Below, in pieces: positions 23,634 to 32,754 of a stretch of 64,000 bases of DNA. How positions within the stretch are numbered: the stretch's first letter is position 1; every line of letters begins with the position of its first letter. A program made the translations under genes and the position numbers. The notes under the pieces are model-generated. The model was not told the DNA's origin, did no database searches, and saw only the letters and a program-made list of their open reading frames with translations. This stretch comes from Oasisia sp. SBJ-2009 (taxonomy: Eukaryota > Annelida > Polychaeta > Sabellida > Siboglinidae): positions 5,203,690-5,267,689 of the forward strand of contig OZ024855.1 of the NCBI GenBank assembly GCA_964017155.1. The letters run 5' to 3'.

Positions 23634-26260
23634 CGTATATATGTATATATATATATATATGTATACGAACACAGGAGTTTTAACATGGGGTAAATAGTGA
23701 ACATAATTTTTGTACTTTCCTTATGAACAATTCTGGTGCATGATATCATACAGGATATCAGGACATGTTTGTGGGTATAAGAAAGTTGAAATGCCTACTG
23801 CTGTTATTTGTCTGAGGTTGACCCTATGTTTGCCCTAGAATGCTTGGACTAGAAGTGTTGTTATACACGAATTGTGAAGACTCTGAAGATCACACTGATT
23901 AGTGTGCATTTAGTCCTGATAAGATTTAACAAGATTGCCTTCCAAACAGCACACCCCACATGTAGATAAGGAGGCCCAGGTTTATCTGTGCTGGGCCTGA
24001 CCTTATCAGACACCTGTCAATATAAGTGTAAACACATTTACACTGTGAGCATTGACGATGAGTGCGTAAACTGTTTCTGTCATCATTCAGTATCATCTGT
24101 TGGAATGACTACTACCTTTTAGATGTTACATTTATCATAATGTCCTGGTCAGCTCCAGGTGACACATAGTTATAATTAGTGATGACGTCACTACCTGGTA
24201 GTTATAAGTGACACACCTTTGACAGGCGTCTGGGCCAAGGAGTGTCACATGCCCAGGTGTGTTTAAACCAGGCAAGGTCTAAACGGATATTGAAGGTATT
24301 TCTGCAACAAAGGCACAAACTTGATTGTGTTGCATGGCTGAAGTGAAAGACATTCTTCTCACAGTTATGGTCCTATTTCAGGACATGACCTAGTACTGAA
24401 GTATATTTTACTTCATAAAATGTCAAGTATTTGGTCAGTTCCGTTTGCCAAAATATCTCCATTATAAACATGTATCCACAATGAATACTTATGTTAAAAA
24501 TGGTTCACAATTGGCACCTGAATACTGTTGTTGATTGTTACGACCGAGTGTACTTGACCTGGTGTATATATATTACTGGCACTTGGCAATGTGCTTAGTA
24601 AGTTTATTTTTGCAAAGTATTTGTACTCAACCTTATGTATTTAATAAATATTGAAAACATACGTATACACACTGTGAACAGTGTTTTATAGGAAATAATA
24701 CACTTCTGCTCACAGGGCAGAAGAAAACATGCATAATTGCAATGTGTAGGAGCTAGTACATTAGCTCTCAGTGTGTGTGGGGTGAGTGTGTGTGTAACAT
24801 ACCTGTTCATAGTGTGTGTAGTTGTGTACATGTGTTGTACTAGGTAATGCACTTGTTTACAGTAACTGTATGTGTTGCTGGAAATGAGACACCTGCTGAC
24901 AGTGTGTATGTATGTGTGTTGTAGGAGATAACACACCTGCCGACACTGTGTGTGTGAGTGTTGTAGGAGATAACACACCTGCTGACAGTGTGTATATGTG
25001 TGTTGTAGGAGATAACACACCTGCCGACAGTGTGTATGTGTGTGTTGTAGGAGATAACACACCTGCTGACAGTGTGTATGTATGTGTGTTGTAGGAGATA
25101 ATGCACCTGCTGACAGTGTGTATGTGTGTGTTGTAGGAGATAACATGCCTACTGACAGTGTGTATGTATGTGTGTTATAGGAGATAACACGCCTGCTGAC
25201 AGTGTGTATGTACGTGTGTTATAGGAGATAATGCGCCTGCTGACAGTGTGTATGTATGTGTGTTGTATGAGATAACATGCCTTCTGACAGTGTGTATGTG
25301 TGTGTGTTGTAGGAGATAACACACTTGCTGACAGTGTGTATGTGTGTTGTAGGAGATAACATGCCTGCTGACAGTGTGTATGTACGTGTGTTGTAGGATA
25401 TAACACGCCTGCTGCTGCAGTCCCTGGACGCGGCCCAGCAGGCCATCCTGACCCGAGGCGGTGGCCTCACCACCTTGTGTGTGGCCCTGGTGCTTCCTGT
25501 CCTCAACTCACGTCAGTTCGTCGTGTGCATCGTCAACGTCGGAGACAGTCTCGCGTATGTCTTCAGCAAGCAGCACGGCGTCCGCGAGATCACAACCGGG
25601 TCACATGACATATCGCTGGAGCGTGACATCCGCGATGCAGGTGGCGCCCTCGGCCCAGTCAACGGCATACAACCGGAGCTACACAATTTGACATGCTCCA
25701 TGACCTTTGTCGACCCCGGCGATATCATCTACTTGACGACGGACGGGATTTCGGATAACTTTGACCCGGTCGTCACAAAGATAGCCGTGTCGATGAAGAA
25801 GCCGGGAGGGGAGGATGGGGGCGAAGGGAAGGGGAGTGAGTGCGGGACACAGGAAGGGAAGCCCGAGATGCAGCCCCATGAGAGGCATCAGTACGCCGTC
25901 AAGGAGATGGAGAGAATCATCCACGAGTTTGAGCTGTTTGCCGAGGTTCCGTGTTCCGCCCAGGAGCTCTGTGGCGCCATCCTTCAGCATGTCCTCAAAC
26001 TGACCAATCAGAAACGACAGGTTCTCGAAAACCCGAATTTGTACGGCAAGAAACTGCGGTCGAAGGAGAGGAAAAAGAGGGACATGGAGATCATGGCTCA
26101 GATGCACAAGGCACCGGGGAAGCTGGACCATGCAACGATTGTTGGCTATGAGATTGGCCACTATCACGGTAATGATGATGAGGATTATGAGGCAGACAAC
26201 ATCGAGGATGATGCACGCAGCGAGTCTGTGAACTCAGTGCAGGTCGAGTCAAATGTGTAG
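8136..26260 (+). CDS. PP2C-like (PPM family) domain protein, CG9801-like, five-exon model
   Basis: Model: 8136-8146, 14765-14928, 18757-22587, 23184-23365 and 25397-26260, giving 1683 residues. Exon phases agree at each junction (2, 1, 1, 0). Residues 1 to about 1300 are Thr/Ser/Pro- or Asp/Lys/Glu-rich and disordered, with three tandem repeats. The C-terminal domain (about 1315-1645) is PP2C-like: ADGVNWG replaces the usual DGHGG, GGLTTL matches the GxTA strand, NVGDSLAYVF matches ANVGDSRA, IIYLTTDGISDNF matches the L-x-SDG-x-W/SD motif, and LDHATIV stands where DN-x-T occurs. The acidic metal ligands (D of ADG, TDG and LDH) are kept, but the HGG part is lost, so activity is uncertain. The combination resembles proteins annotated as PP2C-like domain-containing CG9801. 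The substrate is unknown. Exons 3-5 are secure; exon 2 and especially exon 1 are inferred. Confidence 0.75.
8455..9260 (+). pseudogene. Non-LTR retrotransposon RT remnant with palm deleted
   Basis: The first part reads LFCDPQHGFVPGRSCITELL ... PVDTV, the QHGF-x-PGRS-C region of LINE reverse transcriptase just before catalytic motif A. It then jumps to thumb/tail-like sequence: SKSTKILGLIKKTFTCLD, RHTTTLVPS, and later PPEDTARQC and LNTFKTESTN, with many stops. The catalytic palm, including the YADD box, is missing, so an internal deletion of several hundred bases is implied. Same orientation as the host gene. Confidence 0.7.
10990..11340. repeat. Degenerate tandem repeat, ~35-50 bp period
   Basis: Loose repeats of the form (C/T)AATACACAGTCAATGTTG followed by AATGCATTTGCTG recur about 8-9 times with heavy divergence. 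Old, decaying minisatellite inside intron 1. Confidence 0.6.
12591..12692. repeat. Microsatellite (AC)n
   Basis: AC/GCAC mixture followed by a clean (CA)n run ending in CGCGCG. Frames across it are artefacts. Confidence 0.95.
13590..13715. repeat. Short tandem repeat, ~20 bp unit
   Basis: About six copies of TGTAACACAGTGTACTGATG with single-base changes. Located in intron 1. Confidence 0.85.
14765..14928 (+). CDS. PP2C-like gene, coding exon 2
   Basis: Acceptor TTTCAG at 14759-14764 and donor GTATGTG at 14929. The open frame reads SGQKTRAGTQVWCSRST, then DGLPNHQIAPLVPDTFASYS and VVPELPIVQP. Composition is GC-rich against an AT-rich intron. It ends one base into a codon, exactly what exon 3 needs (the joint codon is GTG, Val). 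No known domain; it would be the N-terminal tail of the protein. Confidence 0.6.
15001..15340 (-). mobile_element. tRNA-derived SINE, minus orientation
   Basis: Read on the minus strand from 15340, a tRNA-like head has an A-box-like TCGCTCAAGGGTAGAGC and a B-box-like GTGTTCGAATGC (near 15275). A body follows with CTCTACATTGCTCCAGTTCAC and GTACCTGGCTATAGACAG, then a tail with TTACCTTTTTACCTTTATTT. Related copies are at 15471-15735 (+) and 37690-37925 (-). The SINE family name cannot be fixed without a library. Confidence 0.65.
15471..15735 (+). mobile_element. tRNA-derived SINE, plus orientation
   Basis: Head GTGAGGCGCAGTAGCTACAGC (A box region) and AGTGTTCATATCC (B box region), then a body with TTGGTCTAGTTCACCG, GAGTACATGGCTATAGAGAG and GTTTGCCAGGGAGTAAA. 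These match the minus-strand SINE on the left at many positions. More diverged than its partner. The two face head to head about 130 bp apart. Confidence 0.6.
16844..17894 (+). mobile_element. 5'-truncated LINE insertion with 12-bp target-site duplication
   Basis: TGCTGAGTGGGT at 16844-16855 is repeated exactly at 17883-17894 and brackets the element (16856-17882). The element is the C-terminal half of a non-LTR retrotransposon and ends in a (GAT)n tail (about 17868-17882), typical of target-primed insertion. It sits in intron 2 of the PP2C-like gene in the sense direction. The intact frame and exact duplication point to a recent insertion. Confidence 0.9.
16856..17832 (+). pseudogene. LINE reverse transcriptase, C-terminal half, uninterrupted frame
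   Basis: The frame starts in mid-protein at FSVTNGVKQGCVLAPTLFS (RT motif B, the QG-x3-P loop). It continues to LLFADDSALVAHS (motif C; FADD instead of YADD), LGSTIS, LLYGAEAWT, a thumb/connection region, LRWTGHLMRMSPDRLPKQV and RKRGRPRLRFKD, and stops at 17830-17832. Endonuclease, fingers and palm motif A are absent, so it cannot act alone. The in-frame ATG at 16843 belongs to the target DNA, not the element. About 325 residues are retained without stop or frameshift. Clade uncertain. Confidence 0.9.
18757..22587 (+). CDS. PP2C-like gene, giant exon 3 (disordered, repeat-rich)
   Basis: Acceptor TTGTTGTTTCAG ends at 18756; donor GTGAGT starts at 22588. The 3831 bp are fully open. The exon begins VSPANQHLADSIPCACCDS, then holds Thr/Gln/Pro-rich repeats (19034-19440), 22 six-residue repeats (19852-20250), 17 ten-residue repeats (20563-21071), an acidic Glu/Lys/Asp stretch, a basic patch (RGRHGHRKKKSNMKRTKS, about 21909-21960), the more ordered-looking KFVLPLKPGVITIYT (21985-22029), SPTK/TPTK repeats and KVSP repeats (22350-22430). 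It ends with the start of the PP2C-like domain (KAYGICMSLYD). The frame of the domain is continuous with exon 4. An ATG at 18714 in the preceding intron is in frame but sits before the acceptor; it could be an alternative start. Confidence 0.85.
19034..19440 (+). repeat. Coding repeat 1: APQLSPS-x-TPTQQ units, six copies
   Basis: Six units of about 22-26 residues, each with APQLSPS(A/S), then TPTQQ(A/T)R and A(A/T)KTT. Lengths differ by runs of ACA/AAC (Thr) triplets, so copy number and length probably vary between alleles. Confidence 0.85.
19852..20250 (+). repeat. Coding minisatellite 2: 18-bp unit, 22 copies of GDTVTT
   Basis: The unit GGTGACACAGTGACCACT encodes GDTVTT, with variants GDTVTS, CDTVTT and DDTVTT. 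Units are almost identical at the DNA level, so the array is homogenised. All six frames are open across it, which creates long antisense frames that are not genes. Confidence 0.95.
20563..21071 (+). repeat. Coding minisatellite 3: 30-bp unit, 17 copies of EAKQNTDNIE
   Basis: The 30-bp unit encodes E/A-A-K-Q-N-T-D-N-I/T-E. Nearly all differences are GAA/GCA (Glu/Ala) and ATA/ACA (Ile/Thr) switches, shuffled between units as expected from unequal exchange. Related, more degenerate units (AKPTQSNTEVEAD and similar) flank it on both sides. Confidence 0.95.
22588..23183 (+). other. Intron 3 of the PP2C-like gene
   Basis: GTGAGT donor to ATGTGTTTGCAG acceptor, 596 bp. It contains imperfect GATGGACAG-like repeats (about 22940-23100). 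No gene inside. Confidence 0.85.
23184..23365 (+). CDS. PP2C-like gene, exon 4 (N-terminal catalytic-like core)
   Basis: 182 bp between TTTGCAG and GTAAGT. It encodes EPIADAFAVCARRNSALLIV, then ADGVNWGEKSMLAARCAVYG and the following CVQFINQQLF. ADGVNWG aligns with the metal-binding DGHGG strand of PP2C phosphatases but keeps only Asp-Gly and a later Gly. The Gly that starts the exon is split across the intron (G + GA). The exon ends in phase 0 after Asn-Thr-His. Confidence 0.9.
23366..25396 (+). other. Intron 4 of the PP2C-like gene
   Basis: GTAAGT donor to TGTTGTAG acceptor. It has an AT microsatellite (about 23598-23662) and, at its 3' end, the splice-acceptor minisatellite described separately. 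The middle (23.7-24.65 kb) shows nothing recognisable. Confidence 0.85.
24680..25396 (+). repeat. Minisatellite built from the exon 5 splice acceptor (40-44 bp unit)
   Basis: Eleven clear units begin GAGATAAC after a TTGTAG- or TTATAG-like trimer at 24925, 24967, 25009, 25051, 25095, 25137, 25181, 25225, 25269, 25313 and 25353. The twelfth start, 25397, is the real exon 5 (GATATAACACGCCTGCTG). About five decayed units extend back to about 24680. Each unit is GAGATAACACACCTGCTGAC, then AGTGTGTATGT, more TG and TTGTAG. Ten of the eleven keep the acceptor AG (25269 has TAT). Frames opened from the decoys run quickly into a stop. Confidence 0.9.
25397..26260 (+). CDS. PP2C-like gene, exon 5 (C-terminal catalytic-like core)
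   Basis: Starts after TGTTGTAG and encodes DITRLLLQSLDAAQQAILTR, then GGGLTTLCVALVLPV, FVVCIVNVGDSLAYVF, SHDISLERDIRDAGGALGPV, the IIYLTTDGISDNF motif, a Gly/Glu-rich insert, helical sequence, a basic KLRSKERKKRDMEIM stretch and KLDHATIVGYEIG. It ends with an acidic tail and TAG at 26258-26260. The order of motifs is that of a PP2C fold with an atypical active site. The exon is markedly GC-rich. Confidence 0.95.
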   Translation, partial: DITRLLLQSLDAAQQAILTRGGGLTTLCVALVLPVLNSRQFVVCIVNVGDSLAYVFSKQHGVREITTGSHDISLERDIRDAGGALGPVNGIQPELHNLTCSMTFVDPGDIIYLTTDGISDNFDPVVTKIAVSMKKPGGEDGGEGKGSECGTQEGKPEMQPHERHQYAVKEMERIIHEFELFAEVPCSAQELCGAILQHVLKLTNQKRQVLENPNLYGKKLRSKERKKRDMEIMAQMHKAPGKLDHATIVGYEIGHYHGNDDEDYEADNIEDDARSESVNSVQVESNV

Positions 26261-28510
26261 GTCCTGGGAGACTGAGCCATCAAGTTGTACACGGATGTGT
26301 TAGTCTAATGGAAGCGTTACACTGTTGGGGGTGTTACTAAAATTGTAGTTAAGTCTCAGTGTTAACTCACCTTTACTTCCAGTCTCTCTCTTCTCCATTG
26401 CACTGTAGTCAAAACCTAATGATCAAGCTTTTGCCAGAACATAGGACTCTATTCCTGTTTTTCAGGTCAGTAAATGATATACACAGCCTACTTGCAGACT
26501 TTGTGCAATGCTACAAGTTAAAATCATGATTGAGGAAGCCATTCTCACTGTTCGCTGGAACAGAGGATTGCATTTTCGGCTTCATGCTTGTTTAAAAGGC
26601 ATCTGCCATTTTGTCAAGATGAATTGATATTTCATGAGATGAAGTAATGTTTACTGAGATGTTGAATCATAATTCCGCGATGTACATATCTTTTATTCAG
26701 TAATTATCATTGTCCTGTAACATATTCATGCGGATGTGTTCATTTATACAGGTGCTGTGCAAAATACTTGATCTGTAATGTGCGTTTCATGCAGGGTTTG
26801 CATATACTCTCACAGCGATACTCTCACAGCAATACTTAATGTGTTATACAATTAGTCGTCTATATCAACTTGAATGGTTTGAAAAGCCCAAATTGATTAA
26901 ATTTTCTGAACTCAGAAGATATTTTGACAAAGAGCTTATAAAGTTGGCTCTGATAGAGGGACATGTGCAAGTTGTTTTTTACAGGAGATCTGCATCAGTG
27001 TTACATAATTACTAAGTATACTTCTCTTTTTTATGCATGTTTTGTAATGAATTTGGTTTTTGTTGAGATAGTTAAGCTACTACTCTTTTTGTTGTTGCAT
27101 TTTTATTATATATTGTTTTGGGCATTTTATAGATACTAATGACAGTCAGCAGTAACCAATCATGTTACTACATCAGTCACCATGCTGCCTGCCTGGCTTC
27201 AACAGTCACTTGCATTCAGATAAATTTATATGGTTTTTTCGTTCAGATATCTATCTGGCTTCTTCTCTGAGAAACCTATATCTGGCTTCTTCTTTCAGAC
27301 ATCTTTAACAGGCTTCTCCATCCAAACATTTTTTGTCTGGCTTCACTTTCTGACAACTATCTCTGGTTTCTTAATTTAGATATCTTTATCTGACTTCTTC
27401 ATTCATGACTTTATCTTCCTCATTCTTCAGACAACTTTGTCTGGCTTCAACATCTAGACATGTTTGTCTGGCATCATTCTGGCAGGCTATGTCTGGTTTC
27501 TAGCTATGTGTGAGACTCCTCCATTGAGGTACCTTGTCTGGTTTCTTCTTAGACATTTCATGTACCTTTGTAAGAAATGGATTCATACAACAGCAAACAC
27601 AGCAGTAAACTTCATGATCGATATAAATTGGCAATTTACAGTGTCCATTTGATATAAGCTACAAGCAGACTGGAAATACTTATAATTATTAGTAGAACAT
27701 GACTTGTTGATTTGTAGCTAAATGTTTGTTTTGTATTTAGTTCATTTTATTTATATTGAAGATAGTCATTCAAATGCATTCATTGTGACACACTTAATAC
27801 ATACTAATTTAAATCTTGCACATGTATTGTTTATATTATGTAGACGCAACACCCTACTGACAAATCATGCGTGCTGCTGCAAGTAAGTGGGTACAACTCC
27901 TCATAGATACCTATTGGGATGGGATGCTGACGACCTCTAAATGTTAATTAGGCATTCATGATTTCAGGTGTTAATGTATTACTCTACTAATCACAGTTTT
28001 GATTCTTGTATTCTAGTCATCTTTAAAAGATGCATCTTATGTGATGATGTGAAGATGTGATGGCTGCAGTGTCAGTGATGCGTGCCTCTATGTGTGATGA
28101 AGTCAGAACTTGTGTGTGTGTTTCTACATACATTTCCTAGGACATGTCACGTTTTGTATTTTTATTCCAATTTGATTTGTCATAACTGCTGTGTTCAGGC
28201 ATTGTATGTGCGGTGTCTATGTCTGTGTTCACGCATACACAACTCAAGAAGTCATGCATGTTTCAGATGTGCTTTATTTGTCGCCAGTCTAAGCAGGGTG
28301 TTTTGATTCATTTGTTGGATGTCACTAACTGTGCCCTGTTAATTAATGATATCACCAGATTGTGTCATGTTGACAGAACCTTTAGGGCTGACTTGTACGT
28401 CTGACATGTCCCTATATTTGACCTGCAGCAGACTTCCAGTGACCACACTCATTCACGCCTCACGCCGGATGTTCTTGGTTTTGTACCATCCATGATTAAA
28501 TATTGACTCT
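26261..28510 (+). other. 3' UTR and downstream flank of the PP2C-like gene
   Basis: AT-rich DNA with no supported gene. No canonical AATAAA is obvious close to the stop. ATTAAA at about 28495 is the best candidate polyadenylation signal but is weak. 27230-27560 carries an imperfect tandem repeat. Confidence 0.4.
27230..27560. repeat. Imperfect ~30-bp tandem repeat
   Basis: Around ten loose copies of TTTGTCTGGCTTCTTC followed by ATTCAGACATC. Degenerate and not coding. Confidence 0.7.
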
Positions 28511-29746
28511 GTACATTTGTGCACTTGTGTCAGTCATTTCAACCACATCAGTGCGGTTGAGTTGATCCGTGTTTATACACTGTCGTTTACTTTCTGTAGA
28601 CATGTCCCATCAGCAACACAAGTCCGATATAGATATGAAAATGCCAAACGGATGACGTTTATTGTGTGGAATAAGTGGATCGAAGCCTTTTTGGCACACT
28701 TTGTCATTTAAGACGTTTGAGAAAAGAATTGTCATGTCATTTAGATGAGGCAGCTAGAATTTATAAAGCCAATGGTTTAATTACTAGAATATGTAGTGAG
28801 GTTTATGAGAGTAAACATTTCATGAATAATCATAATGCACTGTTTCTGTGAGAGGAAGGTGCTTATCTACATTGAAGTGAAGATCCCGAGGTCGCCAGGA
28901 GCCCAGCCCACAGCCGCTGTGCCACAGGGTAATCAATCAACCTGAATCAACCATAGGTCATGAACACAGTAGGAACCCTGACTACTAGATCCCTGTTTTA
29001 TAATAGTAGACTGGTCTAGATCAACTGTACGCCTCAAACCTGAGACGATGCCATACCCGAACGCCATTGTGATTGTAATACTGAGAGAAGACGTCATGCA
29101 AGCTCTGACCACTATCTATCAAACACACGAACAGTTGCGACACCTTTCGGAAGCTTAGCACCCTTCACTGCCATGGAGATGTCACACTCCGTTGTGTGGC
29201 GCCACTGTAATGTCGCTCTTTCTCGGGGAGTTGGCGCGGTGTCGTTTTTTTTCGTAAAGTGGTCACCGTCATTTTATATAACTATTCTATCACTATGGTC
29301 TGTCTAGGCTCCGTGTCTCATTCGGGTCTCATCCATACCCGTAGTCCATTCATGGTTTTGACATATCTTACGGGTTCTTACAAGTCCTTTTTCGCCTTGC
29401 TTAGGCATTCAAGCTAGGGCTGCCTCTTGTGCCAACTCTAACTTTTAACTTTTGTTCAGACTGCGCGCAATCCATAATAGAAGTGTTATGTATCAAATTT
29501 TATACGGTGGTTTTTCCTTACTTTATAAATGTTGTCCTCAAACGACTGTAGTGATGGACGGTGCCTCAGTGCTGCTGTTGCTGGCAGTATCTTGTAAATT
29601 GTCTGCCCTATCGCATCACCAAGCTTGACACTTCAAAAAAGATACAGCGAACAACCTACTAAGAGAAGAACTACTGATAGGCCTATTGTAGTAGTCGCAT
29701 ATGATACAAATACGATCGGCATGGCTTTTGCATTGGAGTGGGCCAT
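28511..29746. other. Intergenic DNA, nothing firm
   Basis: 28880-28930 contains a short GC-rich piece (GGTCGCCAGGAGCCCAGCCC) whose complement looks vaguely like a tRNA/SINE head, too weak to call. No reading frame of note. Confidence 0.35.
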
Positions 29747-29816
<70 letters not shown>

Positions 29817-29880
29817 GTGCGTGCGTGCGTCCGTGCGTGCGTGCGTGCGCGTGCGTGCGTGCGTGCATGTGTGCGTGTGT
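29747..29880. repeat. Microsatellite (TG)n / (TGCG)n
   Basis: Clean GT run followed by GTGCGTGC blocks. Several Cys-Val/Thr-His frames over it are artefacts. Confidence 0.95.
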
Positions 29881-30917
29881 GTGACAAGTACCCATATTCC
29901 AAATACATACACTTAGCTACTTACTCTGATTAATCATATTTCGGACCATCAGCAAGAAGACTTGATCGAATCATGATTCGAATGCGAAGTCCTCTGATTA
30001 ACTGAGCAGAAGACAACGCACGTGAAAACACCCACTGCCTCATTCAAGACACGGCTCGCTCAACGAGATGACGAATTTTCGCAGACAGCGCAAAAAAGTC
30101 TCATAAATCACGACTCATGTATATTTATTCAGAGCGAGGGCGTAAACTTAGCGCACTTGAGCTATGCGTTCCAATTGGTGTTTGTATGAATGTATGGTTA
30201 TATGCGTTTCCTATGCACATTTAAAGTAGGGTAGCTGTTCGTTACAACTGCTTCGGCCATTTTTAGTTTGTCCTAACGCGTCGGTCAAGTTAACAATAAA
30301 ACGTGCACTGAAGTTATAAGTACGCACCTGTATATGCTCCTTAGAGAGGTCGACGTGTAGCTCGAATAAACACAGGTGTGAACTGTGTTGTGCAGTCCTA
30401 GGGACTAGATATTATGCCTTTGAGGACATTCCCACGAGAAAAAAAAATGTACGACAATGGTGACGTGTTTAGATAGGAGGCCTACTTATCAGCAGTACGT
30501 GTACTAATGCCCACATTATTAAATGGCAAACCTCGATCTAAAATTTTAGTAGAGAAAGGATTCATAGTATTCTTGGTTTGACACTTTGGCATTATAGGTA
30601 TAATCTTTAAAAAAAATCAGATATCGAAAATGTCTTTTTCATTGTCAGGTCTCTGTTCACGTCTCAGTTTCTCGTATAAGCTGCCATATTACAATAATAA
30701 TATGAAATAAAATCTACAATTTCAAATTCACAACGGCATCACTGGCAATACTAATTAAATAGCGTCAGTGTATATAAGTGTTATACCTCACAATTGTGAT
30801 TTAATGTTTACAAATGATTGGTATTGAATAGGTACAAACTATGGTTGCCACACTAATACAAGAAAACGTGTAAATGTATGATTACTCCTATAACCACAGT
30901 TATAACCACAGTTACAG
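29881..30917. other. Intergenic DNA, nothing recognised
   Basis: Mixed composition with CpGs around 29.95-30.35 kb. No reading frame, repeat or RNA gene that I can support. Confidence 0.35.
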
Positions 30918-31225
30918 TCCCTCCCTCCCTCCCTCCCTCCCTCCTTCCCTCCCTCCCTCCCTCCCTACCTCCCTCCCTCCCTACCTCCCTCCCTCCCTCC
31001 CTCCCTTTTACTATCATTTGTTGTGGACGCCACCTCCATCCCTTTCTCTCACTCCCGCTTTCTCTCTTCAGCCACACACACACACATTTTACTCTCTTCT
31101 GTTGCAGATACGGCCTCTCTCTGTTTATCTTCAGCTACGTTAACCGACACTCTTCAGACACGTACACTACCCCCATATCTCTCTCTCTCTCGCGCGCGCT
31201 CTCTCTCACTCCCTCCCTCCCTCCC
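30918..31225. repeat. (CCCT)n and pyrimidine-rich low-complexity DNA
   Basis: 30918-31006 is (CCCT)n with occasional TACC. 31160-31225 is CT-rich with CGCGCG. Between them TTGTTGTGGACGCCACCTCC (near 31019) is echoed by TTATTGTGGACACCACCTCT (near 32140), so a dispersed repeat is present. Confidence 0.8.
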
Positions 31226-31489
31226 TCTCTTTCATTAATTTCCCATAGAATGCAATAGGATGGTGTCAGTCAGTGCAATATGATCATATAGTAAATTTCT
31301 AGAGCTACTTTCTATAGACTATTGCTCAAAGTCATAATAAATATAGCATAGTTACTTTAGATTTTTCTGTTAAGGGAACTAAACTTGCAGCGAAAAAACT
31401 GTTAGAAGTCTTTGAATGGGTTCAGTCTTTAAGTGACTGATACTTTGAGAGCACAGTTTGAGAGCTCTCAATCATTTCATTCTGACGCC

Positions 31490-32090
31490 CCTTTCTGACG
31501 GACTGAATGTATCCTGGACACTCTTAGGGACCCTGTCAATTATTTCACTGTCTGGTGCACAGATTACACATAGGGACCGTCTCATCATTCTCTGGTGCAC
31601 TAGTAACTCTTAGGGACCATCTCGATCATCATTCTCTAGTACTGGGCTGATGATTCTTAGGGATTGTGTTGATCATCATTCTCTGATGCACTGGAGAATG
31701 TTAGGGACTGTCTCAGTCATCATTCTCTGATGCTCTGATTCTAGGGATCATCTCACTCATCATTATCTGATGGACTGGTGACTATTAGGGACCGTCTCAG
31801 TCATCATTCACTGGTGCCCTGATGACTCTTTGGGACCATCTCAATCATAATTCTCTGTTGGACTGGTGACTATTAGGGACCATCTCAGTCACCATTCACT
31901 GGTGCTCTCATGACTCTTAGGGACCATCTCAAACATAATTCTCTGATGGACTGGTGACTATTAGGGATCATCTCAGTCATCATTCACGGGTGCCCTGGTG
32001 AATCTTAGGGACCATCTCAATCATAATTCTCTGATGGACTGGTAACTATTAGGGACCATCTCAGTCATCATTCACTGGTGCCCCCCTCTC
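31490..32090. repeat. ~50-bp tandem repeat with alternating A/B subunits
   Basis: About twelve units on the plan TTAGGGACCATCTCA-(G/A)TCAT, then (C/A)ATTCTCTGATGGACTGGTGA. In the right half, units alternate strictly: TCAATCATAATTCTCTGATG with GACTGGTGACTATTAGG, then TCAGTCATCATTCACTGGTG with CCCTGGTGACTCTTAGG. This gives a 100-bp higher-order repeat. The left half is older and irregular. Confidence 0.85.
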
Positions 32091-32395
32091 TCTCACTGTT
32101 TTGCTTTCTCTTCAGGCATGCTCATACAATTTATTCACTTTTATTGTGGACACCACCTCTCTCTGTCTCTGTCTCTCTCTCCCTCTCTGTTTTATGTGCC
32201 CCCAACCAATCGTGATAAGATGGATAGAAGTCTCTATTTTTCCAGTCTTCAGCATATGCTATGCTAACCTCAACAAGAGTTATAATTTTTGTACTTAACT
32301 TGATGACCTGGTAGAACTGACCAGTATGATGCTGCTAGCGAGAAACATGCTATGTGCCTTCTTCTACAACCCACTTGTAGGTCTTACGTCTTATT

Positions 32396-32497
32396 TGTGT
32401 GAGTTGGATATTAATTCCTCTTTGCTTGGCAACCAAGATCCATGACATTTATGAAGAAAGAATTCATATTCCTCCTTATGTACATGTACATGTATAT

Positions 32498-32580
<83 letters not shown>

Positions 32581-32683
32581 TTATATAATATACATGTACA
32601 TGTACATAAGGAGGAATATGAATTCTTTCTTCATAAATGTCATGGATCTTGGTTGCCAAGCAAAGAGGAATTAATATCCAACT

Positions 32684-32689
<6 letters not shown>
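32396..32689. repeat. (AT)n-centred palindrome, 294 bp, arms essentially perfect
   Basis: 32396-32500 is the exact reverse complement of 32585-32689 over about 100 bp of non-repetitive sequence (begins TGTGTGAGTTGGATATTAAT). The centre is an AT tract with one TG interruption near 32561. The matching place in the right arm of the giant inverted repeat (about 49920) lacks both the palindrome and the AT tract, so this is an insertion confined to the left arm. A further (AT)n run follows at 32691-32824. Confidence 0.95.
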
Positions 32690-32690
<1 letters not shown>

Positions 32691-32752
<62 letters not shown>

Positions 32753-32754
32753 TA

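Noticed and set aside
24680..25396. CRISPR-like array of regular repeats
   Set aside because: Units are contiguous and have no unique spacers; the setting is a eukaryotic intron and the unit copies a splice junction.
28880..28930. Possible tRNA/SINE head on the minus strand
   Set aside because: An A-box-like match only; no B box or body could be recognised.
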